Assembly (NCBI GenBank): GCA_000310025.1
Contig: FN649741.1
Span: 2,500,037 to 2,528,739, forward strand
DNA: 28,703 nucleotides
Reading direction: 5' to 3'
DNA from: Ectocarpus siliculosus
Lineage: Eukaryota > Sar > Phaeophyceae > Ectocarpales > Ectocarpaceae
Part shown: positions 18,903 through 28,703 of the stretch, piece after piece
How the letters are laid out: each line of letters starts with the position of its first letter
Position numbering within the stretch: the stretch's first letter is position 1
Translations under genes and position numbers: made by a program
Notes under the pieces: model-generated
Database searches by the model: none
Told to the model about the DNA's origin: nothing
The model's input: the letters and a program-made list of their open reading frames with translations, nothing else

Positions 18903-21900
18903 CTACACCCCACCCACGGCTAATCTCGTGTCATCCTCCAGGAGCAACAACAAGCACATCTTGAGAGTTTGGGTAGAGCCGCAGCGCGGGGACTGGTTCG
19001 CTTCCGAATCGTCACCGCCGCCACCAACACCCCCGTCGGCCACCACAGCCGTGGGCGACGCCACCCACGCTTCCGCCGCTCGGCGCACCATCCTCACCAC
19101 CCTCACGGGGGTGAGGCCGCTCGGCCGGCAAAGCATGACCTCCTTCATGCGCTCGGGGCTGTCTTCGAGGATAGTCTCGGCGAGCGTGTCCTCGAACGCC
19201 AGGCGGAACTGCAACGCCACGCTGCCGTTGCCCGCCGTTTCAGCGGCAGCAGCACGAGATACGGAAACGGTCATGTCGCCGACGCTTTCTCCCGCCGCCA
19301 CCGCCGCTGCCGCTGCGGCATCGTCTGCCTTGTCGATCGTCGCTGCCGCCGCTGCCGCCCGGTTGAGCTCATTCAAGAGCCTCATGTTTGCGCCCCACGC
19401 CTCAGCGGCCCCCCGGTCGCCGCGCCAACTGCCCCGCTTACCGCTGGAACCGGCGCCGGCGCCGGCGCCGCCGAAACACCCCCACGCGCGGTGGCGAAGC
19501 AGCCGGCAGGCCTCCGTAAACTTGCGCGCGCCAAGGAGTAGGGACAGGCGCGCGCGACGCCGCTGGGACCCGGCACCGTCGCCCCTGTCGTCCTCGACGG
19601 CGGGGGGGAGGCAGGCCAAGGCGCGGGAGAAATAGGCCGTCGCAACGGGCGGGGCCCCATAAGACCTCTCCTCTCCCGGGGGCTGGTGGTGAGATACAGC
19701 GGCGTCGGCAGGGGCGGTGACAGGGTGAGTGGAGTCGTCGGCAGCGCCTGAGTAAGAAGGGTCGGGGGAGGCGGGGGCCGGCGCGGCTTGTTCCGGTGAG
19801 CGCTCCCGAGAGGTCCCGGCGCCGCTGCTGGCGCGTGTGGGGGGCCGGCCCACTCGTCCGCCGGAGTCGGAGGCGTTGTCTTCACTCTGGTGCCGCGAAC
19901 CGGTACCGGTACGCGACATCGGACTCGTTGGACGGTGCTGGTGATGTTCGTCGCTACCGGAGACGGTGGATGAATCTCCGTATTCGGCGCCGGCGCCGCC
20001 GCCGTTACCCCTCAATGTCGCCTCCGACCTGGCGTCACCAGACGACCACGACGTGCGCTGCCGCCCACGTCGCAGCAAACGCGGTTGCCTGTCCTCCTCT
20101 TTCTCCTCCCCCTCCTCATCGCTGCTTACGTCTTGCAGCGCGGCTTCGGTTTCCCCGGCTCCACGCCTCTTGATCTCGTCCGCGTAGGAACGAAAGCGGG
20201 CCAGCCGCTCGATGAAGCGCGGGAGCTCCCGCGGGAGCAAGCGGAAGAGCGCTCGGCAGGCAACCTCGAACAGCGGCGACTTGTCGTCACCGACCAGCTG
20301 GAGACACAGGAACGTCGAAGAGGCCGAAGACGGCGAGGCTTTTACCGCACCGTTGCCACCATATCTTGCGGGGCCGTTGCCGCCCCCCGCGGCTCCACCG
20401 AGGCCGCCCGGTGATTGGCCGGGGTCCTGCGCCCCTCCCAAGCCTTCCAGCAAAGAACGTAGAAACGGGATCTCCTGCATACATGCAAGACAAAAAATAA
20501 AGTCGGGAACCGCGGAGAAGGAGGTCACCGTCGGGGAATGTCGACGGTGGCAAAACATATTTAATGGTGTAAATATTTTTTTATGGGCATGTAACGAGCA
20601 CGACAAATGTTGCATTGCCCGACCACAACTCGTCGTAGCCCTAGCCTAACCCTAACCCAAGGTGAGCGGGAAAAAGAGGCCGAGATATGAAGCTTTCCCT
20701 CGTCTCTCGGGTAACACATCGTTGGTGCTACATACGCACGCAATGCTTTTTCTCGGGTAACACATAGTCGGTCACGGAAGAAAAGTACCCTCACGAAAAA
20801 ACACCGATCGATGCAGCCCAGTGCTGGACTCCACAGGGCCACCGAAAATTGTCACGCGATTGCCAAACGTACGCCAGTTCAACCAGTGTCTCATCGAGGC
20901 GGCCCGATCACTCAAGACAGACGCGCCACGCGCGGCCTGCCGCGCGAAACCAAACGCACGCAGGATGTCCGTTTTCTATCACCCACCGTCGCCTCCTTGT
21001 CATCGGCGGCCTCGCACCGAAACGCGAGCGCCATCGCGCCGTCAAGCACGGTACGCGATTCTCCGGCACCCGCCGCTTCCGCCCGTCCCAAATCTATACC
21101 GGACGGCCGCTGCTCTCCTCTCAAAACTGATCCTTCGGCGGGCCGCGGGCCACCCTTGAACGAAAGCCCTTCCCCCTTACCCCTCCGTCGACTCGCCAGC
21201 CACTCTCGAAGAGTCCCCTCGAAGAGAGCGGTCGCGGGATCCACGTCCGCGGTCAGGGCCGCGAGCTTGATCGCCGCTTCGTCATCCGCCGCGGAGCGCA
21301 AAGCACCTACCCTTCCGTCCCCCACGTGCTGCCGGGCGGAGCCGACGGGGTCTTGCAGCAAGGCCCGCACGCTGCTAAGAGAGCGCAGCGACTCGGAAAC
21401 ACGCCTCTCCAGCGAGTTTCTAAGCCCTTCTTCGGTAGCGGCCGTGGCCGGATCCCCCCCTCCGGACCTCGGGACTCCGTGTATACCACCACCCTCCGCT
21501 GTGTATGGAGATCCTCTCTCTCGCCCTCGGTTCTGCGCCGCAGACACCATGGCCAAAAGCAGCCACGGAGGGACTGGAGCTCCTTTAGGGTTGTTTGCGG
21601 CGGCGGTCTCTGCCACTGCCGCTACGTCTGAACGACCTCGTTCTTCGCCGGCCAGAGTGTGTCCGATGAGGCCCATCATTTGTGCCCCCAGCGTCGCCTG
21701 GCTGCTGGTTGGGGTGGCGTCAGCACTGTTGCCTTGTTGGACCAGCCGGAGGAGCTCCGGCAGCAGCGACGTGGGCCACGAGTTGCTCGCCGAGCCATCA
21801 ACAAGCCGCCTGTACTCGCGAAGGTAACGGAGGATTCTTGGTGCCGGCGGGGGCCGCGAGTTACCTGGGGAAAACATCGGCAGTCGATCGTGGTATGCAT

Positions 21901-24766
21901 GTCACAGGAAAATGTTTGCAGAACAGCGAAAAGCATTGGTGTCCGAAAGTTGGCGCTTACGGCAAGGTACTGACGGCGGGAATGCAGTGAAGAGACCGGC
22001 ACAGAGTTGAACCAATCACATCCCGTACGGCCCTCAAACTTCTGCCACATTTATCCATACAGCTGCGAACATAACGCAGATACGAAAAGTGAGCAATACA
22101 GCACAGAGTTGAACCAACCACATCCCGTACGGCCCTCAAACTTCTGCCGCATTTATCCACACAGCTGCAAATACAGTGCAGATACGAAAAGTGAGAAATA
22201 CAGCAGGGATTTCGTAAACCTCCAAACAACGACACATCGAAGGCGCATCAAAATCAACGTGGCAGCCGTCTCTGCAAGGAAGCAATAAAGGCCTAAATGA
22301 TCACTCCGGTTCCCCTAACCTCTTCGCGAAGGCCCAAATATAGTTCGTAGGCATTCTTCCATCCTAGGAAGCTTGAGCCGGAGCACCTGCGTAGCTGTGA
22401 GAATCCCTGTCAAATGCCCCCGTGTCTCGGATGCCCACAACCTAGGGCTGGTGGAGGCCGCTAATCGACTATCAAGCAGCTCAGTCGCACTTAGCCCCTG
22501 TCGCCGCCCGCACGAGCAGGACAAAGCCGGAGACGGAGAGACAGCACCACACGTCTTCGACCTGTGACGGCGCCCTGCCGCACAGGCACTACAACGCGGG
22601 ATGTCCGCCGTGCCCAGAAAATAGCCGGTGCAAAGGTCGTACATCGAGCAAACCCCACCGCCACAAAATACGGCAACGTTCGAGCGTACCGAAAAAGAAT
22701 GTGGTGGGGACTCCAGGACCGGCGGTATATCGAGCGTGCACTGCACACGCAGCTTGAGACCGCCCGACCCCGGCGGCAGAGAAAGCACGCGCACGGTAGC
22801 GCAGGGGTGGTGATCGTACAACATGAGGTCCCCGGTTGGCTCGTGCACGGCAAGCAGGCATCGCGGAGAAGAAGCAGGCGAGGAGGCCTTCTCCGCAAAG
22901 TCCTCGGCGGTGGCTTCATCGTCAGAATTTGTTGCGCCTCTGCCGCCACCTTCTCTCAGGGCCGACTCTCCGAATCCCGGGCCGCTTTCCGATTCCGTGA
23001 AGGTGCCGCTCCCGTCTGCGTCTCCACCGCGATGGGCATCGCGACGGTTGTCAAGCCCGCCGCCCTGTCGGGCATTGGCACAGGCATCGCTCCTCCCGGT
23101 TCCACCGTCTCGGAGGCCTGGGAGGACAAAACAATGCAAGCGACCCGTGGGAAAATGGTTCAAGTACACTCGCGGTCCGGTCGGCATCCACACTCCCAGC
23201 CTGCTGCAGAGCAGCTCGTCGATCCCCTTCGGCAAGAGGCACGCAGAGAAGGCCAGCGAAATCTCCGATCTCGAGCCTACGGTCCTGTTGCTGGCGTCAC
23301 CACTTCCGAACCCGGCCCCGGTGCCCTCTTCGGCAGCGTGCTGCGGCTGCTGTTGGTGGGCGGAGCCGAGGTTACCGCCACTAATGCTTCCCTCCGCCAA
23401 ATCAAAGGACACCCTGCGAGACCACACTCTGCGGGACGAGCGCGGGTCGGTGGAAGGAGTGGAGGCCAGTCCGAGGCCGGCTCCCTCCCCGCTGTCTTCC
23501 TGTTCCCACACCAGCCGGTTCCGCCTGTTGCTACTACGGTTGCCCTCGCCGTCGACGGGGTCGGGGACTATCGCGGCTGTCAACACGCGGCAGCCGATCG
23601 GATCCTCCCGGCAGGCGCATATGTTGCAGCTGTTGAGATACCTCCAGCTCCACAGGCCACTTGCGTCTCCCCCCCACTCCCACAGGCGTAGCAAGCCGCT
23701 GGCTTCGATACACGCGTAGACTAGGCCGTTGTTACAGCCCTTGCTGTTGCTTTTGGTTGACCCATCGCCGCCATGTTTGGTAGCGGATGGTCCCGAGCGG
23801 CGGTCACAGCGAACAAACTCGCTACACACAACCTATGTTCGTTTCACCGGTCGGGTGTAACCGCCGAGGACAAAGTACGACAACAACGGAAGCAGCAACA
23901 GGGGATCACAGAGACGTGAAAAAACATGCACACGGAACCTTGTGGTACCGCTCGGGACCAGAGTTTGCACATCAAAGTAGTACACACGTCCAGAGAAACG
24001 GAAGCAAACCGTGAGCACGCTTTGCTATCTACTTCTTGGCTGCAATCTCGTTCGGGCGAGATTATTCTGGGCCGACTGCAGCCAAACAATAGTTGCCTGT
24101 AAGAGCAATACTGCTGTAACAGAGTACATATGTCGGAACAATAACCGCCGGATATTTTACGTTTCGCCAAGTTTTGCAAATAACACTGGGGCAGCGTCTC
24201 CGTCCCGCTCTTTTTTGGCTCTCTTATCATCTCACTTCGTCAAGGTGCTCTACAACAAGCATCTCCGGCACGTCCTCTCCCAGCAAGCGTTCTCCCTTCC
24301 TAGCCGATCCTGCAGCAGCACCATCAGCGCCTAGCGGAGCTTTTCGTGCGAGAACCTTGGTTAGGAACCTGGCCATCTGATGGGTGCCGGGGGTGGGGGC
24401 GCTAGCTGGCACGGCGTCCAGCAAGACGGTGAGGCGCAACGGCGGTGGAGAAGGACCAACGGGGCCAGCTGACGCCGACGCATAGGTATCAGCTCCTGCT
24501 GGTGTTGTTTCTGTGTTCGCGGATGATAGCACACCATCTCCTGCGTGGCGGTTGCCTTCTGTGTTGGTGCTGCCGGCGGCGGCTCTTGTTGCAGCACCAG
24601 CAGGTGGAGAAGCAGGGTACACGTCCAGGGAGAGAGCAACATGGCCCGCGGAAACGGCGACGCCTGTGTTGCACGCGCGTCTCTGCGACTCTCGAGCAGC
24701 ACCGAGAAGAACCGCACCTCGGTACGGGGGCCAGAGCGACTCGAGTTGGTCCAGCGCCACGTGCAT
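18903..24766 (-). CDS. Large ~1497-residue protein with beta-propeller-like segments (4 exons)
   Basis: Exons in transcript order: 24766-24236, 23832-22320, 21864-20987, 20474-18903. GT-AG introns in phases 0, 1 and 0 fit exactly, giving ~1497 residues. Residues ~1-177 include SAGHVALSLDVYP and LRLTVLLDAVPA. Residues ~210-680 alternate beta-strand-like stretches (NNGLVYACIEASGLLRLWEW, CLLAVHEPTGDLMLYD, NVAVFCGGGVCSMYDLCTG) with acidic linkers, as in a degenerate beta-propeller. Residues ~683-1497 are largely helical (LRYLREYRRLV, LFEVACRALFRLLPRELPRF) with acidic (SSDEEGEEKEED, ~1091-1102), Ser/Gly and Ala runs. The order of short beta patterns faintly recalls gamma-secretase-activating protein, but BLOC-2/HPS-type proteins are alternatives and no catalytic motif is seen, so function is unassigned. 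The ATG at 24766 opens the first well-supported exon; protein-like sequence upstream means a longer 5' end is possible. Gene structure is confident, identity is not. Confidence 0.75.
20641..20660 (+). repeat. Short interstitial telomere-like repeat
   Basis: CCTAACCCTAACCC, preceded by a diverged CCCTAG unit, lies in the intron 20475-20986 of the large minus-strand gene. It is only two and a half units, so chance or a relic of break repair are equally possible. Confidence 0.45.
22001..22204 (+). repeat. Two-copy 102-bp tandem duplication in an intron
   Basis: Copy 1 (22001-22102) and copy 2 (22103-22204) both run from ACAGAGTTGAACCAA through CATCCCGTACGGCCCTCAAA to CAGATACGAAAAGTGAG and AATACAGC. 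They differ at roughly ten positions. They lie in intron 21865-22319 of the large minus-strand gene. Open frames of about 92 codons on both strands come from the duplication, not from a gene. Confidence 0.9.
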
Positions 24767-25146
24767 CGGTGCTCACCACGCAGCACGGCGGCTGCGTGTA
24801 CGAGGTCATTTTTTGTCATCGAGGCTGCGGGGCCAAGTGTTTGGCGTGGCGCGGGGGGGGTGTCGCAACTCGCGTACCCCCTTTTTCAAGAGCTTGTGGG
24901 GGTTGTTTGCTGGTTCAAATGGCACGCAGCCAGCACAGGAGCTTTTGTGACAGCAGGCACCTGCAGCAGCAGACCCTCACTGGGAAGATCGGCGTCATTC
25001 CGCACTGCATTTGCTCTCAGTGCTGCTGTTAAAGGCAGGACATCGTCTCACTGCTGTGTCGGGGTGAACGGAAGCTGCTGGAGGCGCACACGCAAGGCGC
25101 CGCAATCCCACTCAACGGTGAGGCGGCCCAAAACGCCTCGAACAAA
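24767..25146 (-). other. Protein-like frame with two in-frame TGAs upstream of the large gene
   Basis: One minus frame reads RLTVEWDCGALRVRLQQLPF, then TGA (25050-25048), then DDVLPLTAALRANAV...LPSEGLLLQ, then TGA (24888-24886), then MTKNDLVHAAAVLRG just before the proposed start of the large gene in another frame. Good donor-like sequences (GTGAGA beside the first TGA, GTGAGC near 24777) are present, so this could be one or more 5' exons whose partners I could not resolve. Alternatively it is a decayed 5' coding part or a chance opening. It could also simply hold the promoter and 5' UTR. Confidence 0.3.
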
Positions 25147-26066
25147 TTATTCATGATTCTTGAGATCTCACGCGAACAGACGAATCAGTCCCCCTGTCCA
25201 GTGATCTCACGTTCTCTTTTAGGAAATATGAGCGCTCCCATTCGCGCGCAGTCTCGCTCCTCGAAAGCCATGTGTAACCGTATACTTTCATGTGTTTGTC
25301 TCCCCTAGCCTTCTTTGCTCCCCCTGCGAATTTGAAATGGTCCAACTGCTCCCTTTAGGCCGTGACTGCTAGTTAGTCTAATATTTAGCTGCTAAGTTGA
25401 CCAGATTGCGTGCGCGAACTCTTTAACGTTTTCGGGTGTTGTTGCAGCATTGCGTGAAACTTCAATCTTGTTGTGTGTGCGGCCCACAAGGCAAATAGTT
25501 GAATTGATTGTTTCTAGTCTACATGTTCAAGTCGATGGGTTTTTGTTCGGACTGGGGCCGGGCTGGTATCCATATGTATGTATGCATGCCAGGCAAGCTT
25601 GCACCAGGTGCAGCAACACATGCTGCTGTATAACACACACTTTGAAACGAACGGCAAACAACGCACAATACTGGAGTCACTTGCATATACCCCACCGTTT
25701 AGCGCTCTTTCATCGGCCCTTTCGTTTCTCGCAGATCAAAAACGCAAGTTGCAGCAAAGAGGCGCAACACCGTTGTTGTTGCCCATCATCGACCTCGTAG
25801 CAAAATAGATGTAGATCCGCGAGCCTTCGCCAACCGTGTCTAGTTCCCCTCTTTTAACCGGATTCCACGCTCCGGTCGGTTTCGTCGTATCTCCTCCCTC
25901 CTGGAAGGACCACCGCTCGCTGTCGTGCGTGTCCTGCATACAAAACCCGCTCGTCGCATCGTCAAGGAACAGGCCATATCGACAGCGGCGACGCCTGCTG
26001 AGCACACACATTTCCAAACGGCCCCCATCATCAGACCGACCGACCGAGTGAAAGCCACCGCAACAA
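25147..26066. promoter_or_regulatory. Divergent intergenic region with promoters of the flanking genes
   Basis: This lies between the minus-strand large gene and the plus-strand gene starting at 26067, so it should contain the plus gene's promoter and 5' UTR. No clear core promoter motif, exon or RNA gene is seen. The last ~30 bases (GACCGACCGAGTGAAAGCC...) lead into a favourable start context, ACAAATGGCT. Confidence 0.4.
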
Positions 26067-28580
26067 ATGGCTACCATCGCCGGAGCAGCAACAACGGCTG
26101 TAGGAGGTGGGGGAGGAGGAGGAGGAGGAGCGGCGCCCAGCGGCAACAACGAAGACCGCAGAAGCAGCAGCGGCCCGCTGCCCTCCTCGCCAGCTCCCCC
26201 TCCATCTTCCTCGGATTCTTCTGTGTCTTGGCTGTCCTCTTCGCTATCTCGCTCCGAGCAGGAGAGCGATGGCGACCTGCAGAAGCTAAGGCCGTGGGCC
26301 GCCAATGCCGCGGCCCGGGACGAAACCTGGGACGACGACGACGAGGAGGATGGTGGTGGTGGTGGTGGTGGTGGTGGTGGTGACCGTGATGATCATGAGC
26401 ATGCAACTGGGAGGTGGGTGTTGTGGTTGGGTGGTGGTGCTATATCTGGTGAACTGCTTTGTACAACTGCGACTGACTGCTGTTGTTGTTGTGTTCCGCG
26501 TTGTTGGCGATCGCGACCCTGCGGTGCGTGTTGATGCCGTCGATCTTTCTGGACACTGCTGTGCCGCTGCCGCTGCCCACAGCGACAATTCAAAGCAAGC
26601 CTCTACTGCTGTGTTTTCTTTTTCTGAGAAAGAAAACAGTCTCATTCATGAATTCAAATTACGGAACATCCCTCTCCAACCCATACGAACCTTTGAAATA
26701 TTTCATGAATTCGACTACTTGTCATGTTCCCGTGGCGTTTCGTGGGGTGCGTACAACTTGTTGGCACTGCAGTCTGGACGGTCGATTGACCAACAGCACG
26801 AAAGGCAAAGCAACAGCTGGGAAACCGTTGGAATCCGACGAACATTTCGAGCAGTTTGTTTCCCTTGAGCCTTTCTACAGTCATATTTTGACGACTGGTA
26901 ACCTTTACTAGAGGGTACAGCAGTAGTCTGGGTCTACAGGGGCTGGATTGTTTTCTACTGCATGTACTGCTGTAGGATTGCTCATGGTGACGACAGAGCA
27001 ATAACAATAGGGGTGCATCGTAGAAATCCGGTAAACCGGGGAGGACTCGGTGAATGTGCTGCGGTGTAGCGGTCAAGGAACGGCTGAATCCTTCTCTCGC
27101 GATAACAGTTCAGGCAAGAACCGCAGAAGGAAGGCGGATGAAGGCCTCCTTGTATAAGGCCTTTGGTGTGCCCGCGGCTGGTTCAGCCGGACGTTGTACC
27201 GAAAGGTTGCAAGATATTGACTTCCAGAATAAGTTGGTTGGCACAAGACATCTATACTTGTACATGTATGAGAAACGACTACCAGTACATACCGAAACAC
27301 ACCACGACGCCCTCTATGTTTTGGCGACTCGCGAGGCCGTGTTCGGCAACCGGGCTTACTTTTTCACCTCTCCGTCTTCTCCGTCCCTCGTTCCTCCATG
27401 AGACTAATATCCAGGCGCAAGATAGAAAGCCGCCTCTCTGACTTTTCGACTTGATCGGACCGTCCGACTTGCCGACTACAAAGTTTGTTTGTATCTCAGC
27501 CGTGGTTAATAATACATTCATGTCACCCATTGATTTTTGTGTACAGACGGACGAATGGATGGCGGGTCTTGCGACAGGCTTGCAGGGCGTGAAACAGGTT
27601 TTGACGTCGTGACACCAACGGCCGCGCTGACTTGGTACATGTTTGTACTACTTCAAGTTTGCCGAAAATTGACAGCAGCCACGTTTGGGTCGGTTGAAAA
27701 ACAAAGCTAGGCATTGTTCGTGCAAGCGTCCACAGCTGTTGTACATCCACGATGAGATTACCTGCCGTTTGCTTGACAGCAGTCCTTGACGGAGACGTGA
27801 GAGGTGGAATCACGTACAGCCCGGCGGTATCTCAACAACAGGAGATCCTATGCACAGACTAGGCAATCAACATGTATTCATTCCTGCTGATGTGTAGGCA
27901 CAGTATCCCGTAGTTGCTCTCGAGCGCTTGAAGAGGGAGACATGTCCGTATCATCCCATTTTCTTCTGGACGCCATCCATATGTACTTTACACTTTTTCG
28001 GTAGGCCGGCGTCAATCACAAGGGGAATATCAATCAAGAGTTTTTTGGTGTTTTTTTACCACCTTCACCATACAGTCGGTGGTGAATATAAGTGAGTTGC
28101 CTTGTTTTGTTTTTTTTTCTCGAAAAAAATCTTCAGCCGTCTTGTCGACGTTAGTCCACTAAACGCCGGCGCAAGGGCCCTGTTGCGTTTGTTTGCTTCG
28201 TCGCCGAACCTCGGACGGCCTGAACGGGAGAATCCCTTCCGAAAACGTCGGCACATGGCCTGTGGTGCCGACATGGCAACGCTACCCTCCTGCCTTGTCT
28301 GTTGATTTCTCGTGGTGTTGACCAACACATGGACAGGGACGAAGACAACGACGATGACGCCGACGACGATCGTTTCGGAGACTCGCGCGACGTCGACCGC
28401 CTGGAACCCGTGATGAAGTCTGTGACCGGGCCGGGCGACCACAAGGCGGGCGATAGTTGCGAGGACGAGCAGCCACTCGAGACTCCGAGGCCGGACGCGA
28501 TTGGCAGAAATGTCCCGGGGGCGGAGAAGGTACTACCGGGCGGACCGGCGGCGAGCGCCGCGTCGGGAGCCGATGAGCCG

Positions 28581-28614
<34 letters not shown>

Positions 28615-28703
28615 AGGCGGTGACGCCGGCGAGCTCCCTGTCGGGAACCACGGAGCCCCCGCCTTCGCTGGAGGAGGCGGCCTCGCCGCCGCTGGGCTTG
28701 CCC
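26067..28703 (+). CDS. Acidic low-complexity protein, 5' part (2 exons, runs off window)
   Basis: Exon 1 (26067-26413) starts at an ATG in good context and ends at GAG|GTGGGT in phase 2. Exon 2 starts at 28337 after CAACACATGGACAG and continues in the matching phase to the window end, giving 238 residues so far. The protein has Gly runs, a Ser-rich block (SSDSSVSWLSSSLSRSEQES), DDDDEED followed by ten Gly, then DEDNDDDADDDRFG, an Ala run and Pro/Ser-rich sequence. No domain is visible, and the low-complexity N-terminus suggests the folded part lies beyond the window. Function is unknown. The 1923-bp intron is long and could hide another exon. The ATG at 28329, in frame with exon 2, could instead start a separate gene. 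Direction is supported by both exons having protein-like composition only on this strand. Confidence 0.55.
26351..26381 (+). repeat. (TGG)n microsatellite in coding exon
   Basis: Ten TGG/GGT units encode the poly-Gly run of the plus-strand gene at about residues 97-105. The run is likely to vary in length between individuals. Confidence 0.85.
28582..28614 (+). repeat. (CGG)n microsatellite in coding exon
   Basis: Eleven CGG/GCG units encode an Ala run near the right edge of the plus-strand gene. A second source of length polymorphism in the same protein. Confidence 0.85.

Noticed and set aside
18895-19635. 246-codon plus-strand opening.
   Set aside because: Shadow of the last exon of the minus-strand large gene; Ala/Arg/Pro-rich from reversed GC-rich codons.
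20811-21827. 338-codon plus-strand opening.
   Set aside because: Shadow of exon 3 of the minus-strand large gene, whose minus frame has matching splice phases.
22564-23691. 375- and 298-codon plus-strand openings.
   Set aside because: Both are antisense to exon 2 of the minus-strand large gene, which has better protein character and consistent splice sites.
24545-25156. 203-codon plus-strand opening.
   Set aside because: No domain character, Cys/Arg/Ser-rich, no splice partners; it overlaps the first exon of the large minus-strand gene.
25736-26305. 189-codon minus-strand opening with acidic and Pro-rich stretches.
   Set aside because: Antisense to exon 1 of the plus-strand gene, which has an ATG in good context and a phase-matched second exon.

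Overview
The window looks like nuclear DNA of an intron-rich, GC-rich heterokont alga, most like a brown alga such as Ectocarpus. This is inferred from many 40-1500 bp exons joined by GT-AG introns of roughly 75-1900 bp, proteins full of Gly, Ala, Ser, Pro and Gln runs, a DUF1995 (plastid-type) gene with an N-terminal presequence, and a DIX-like domain of a kind I associate with stramenopile proteins. There are no operons, ribosome binding sites, CRISPR arrays or recognisable tRNA/rRNA genes. All gene models were built by eye from reading frame, splice sites and intron phase.

Left part (1-6146): after a possible 3' exon of an off-window gene (2-121), about 6 kb holds repeats and no convincing gene. 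It contains a 67-bp tandem array (435-640) and a putative non-autonomous DNA transposon at 658-2041. That element has ~125-137 bp terminal inverted repeats, an internal ~170-187 bp minisatellite that shares sequence with the inverted repeats, and two further families of degenerate short repeats. AT-richer sequence without support for a gene follows.

Middle (6147-16967): two divergently transcribed genes. On the minus strand (10343 to 6147), seven phase-compatible exons encode a 272-residue protein with an N-terminal DIX-like fold signature, two Asp-Asp-Leu-Leu motifs and a Gln-rich tail. On the plus strand (12150 to 16967), eight exons encode a DUF1995-family, probably plastid-targeted protein. 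All seven of its introns are phase 0, and one exon carries an apparent one-base frameshift beside an A8 run.

Right part (16968-28703): a convergent intergenic gap, then a minus-strand gene (24766 to 18903) whose four phase-compatible exons encode about 1497 residues. It has beta-propeller-like segments and a faint resemblance to gamma-secretase-activating protein, otherwise unassigned. A plus-strand gene then starts at 26067 and runs off the right edge; it encodes a low-complexity acidic protein of unknown function.

The genes do not form a pathway. This is ordinary eukaryotic gene space next to a repeat-rich block. The most unusual items are the inverted-repeat element, the DIX-DLL-polyQ protein, the frameshift in the DUF1995 gene and the uncharacterised 1497-residue protein.
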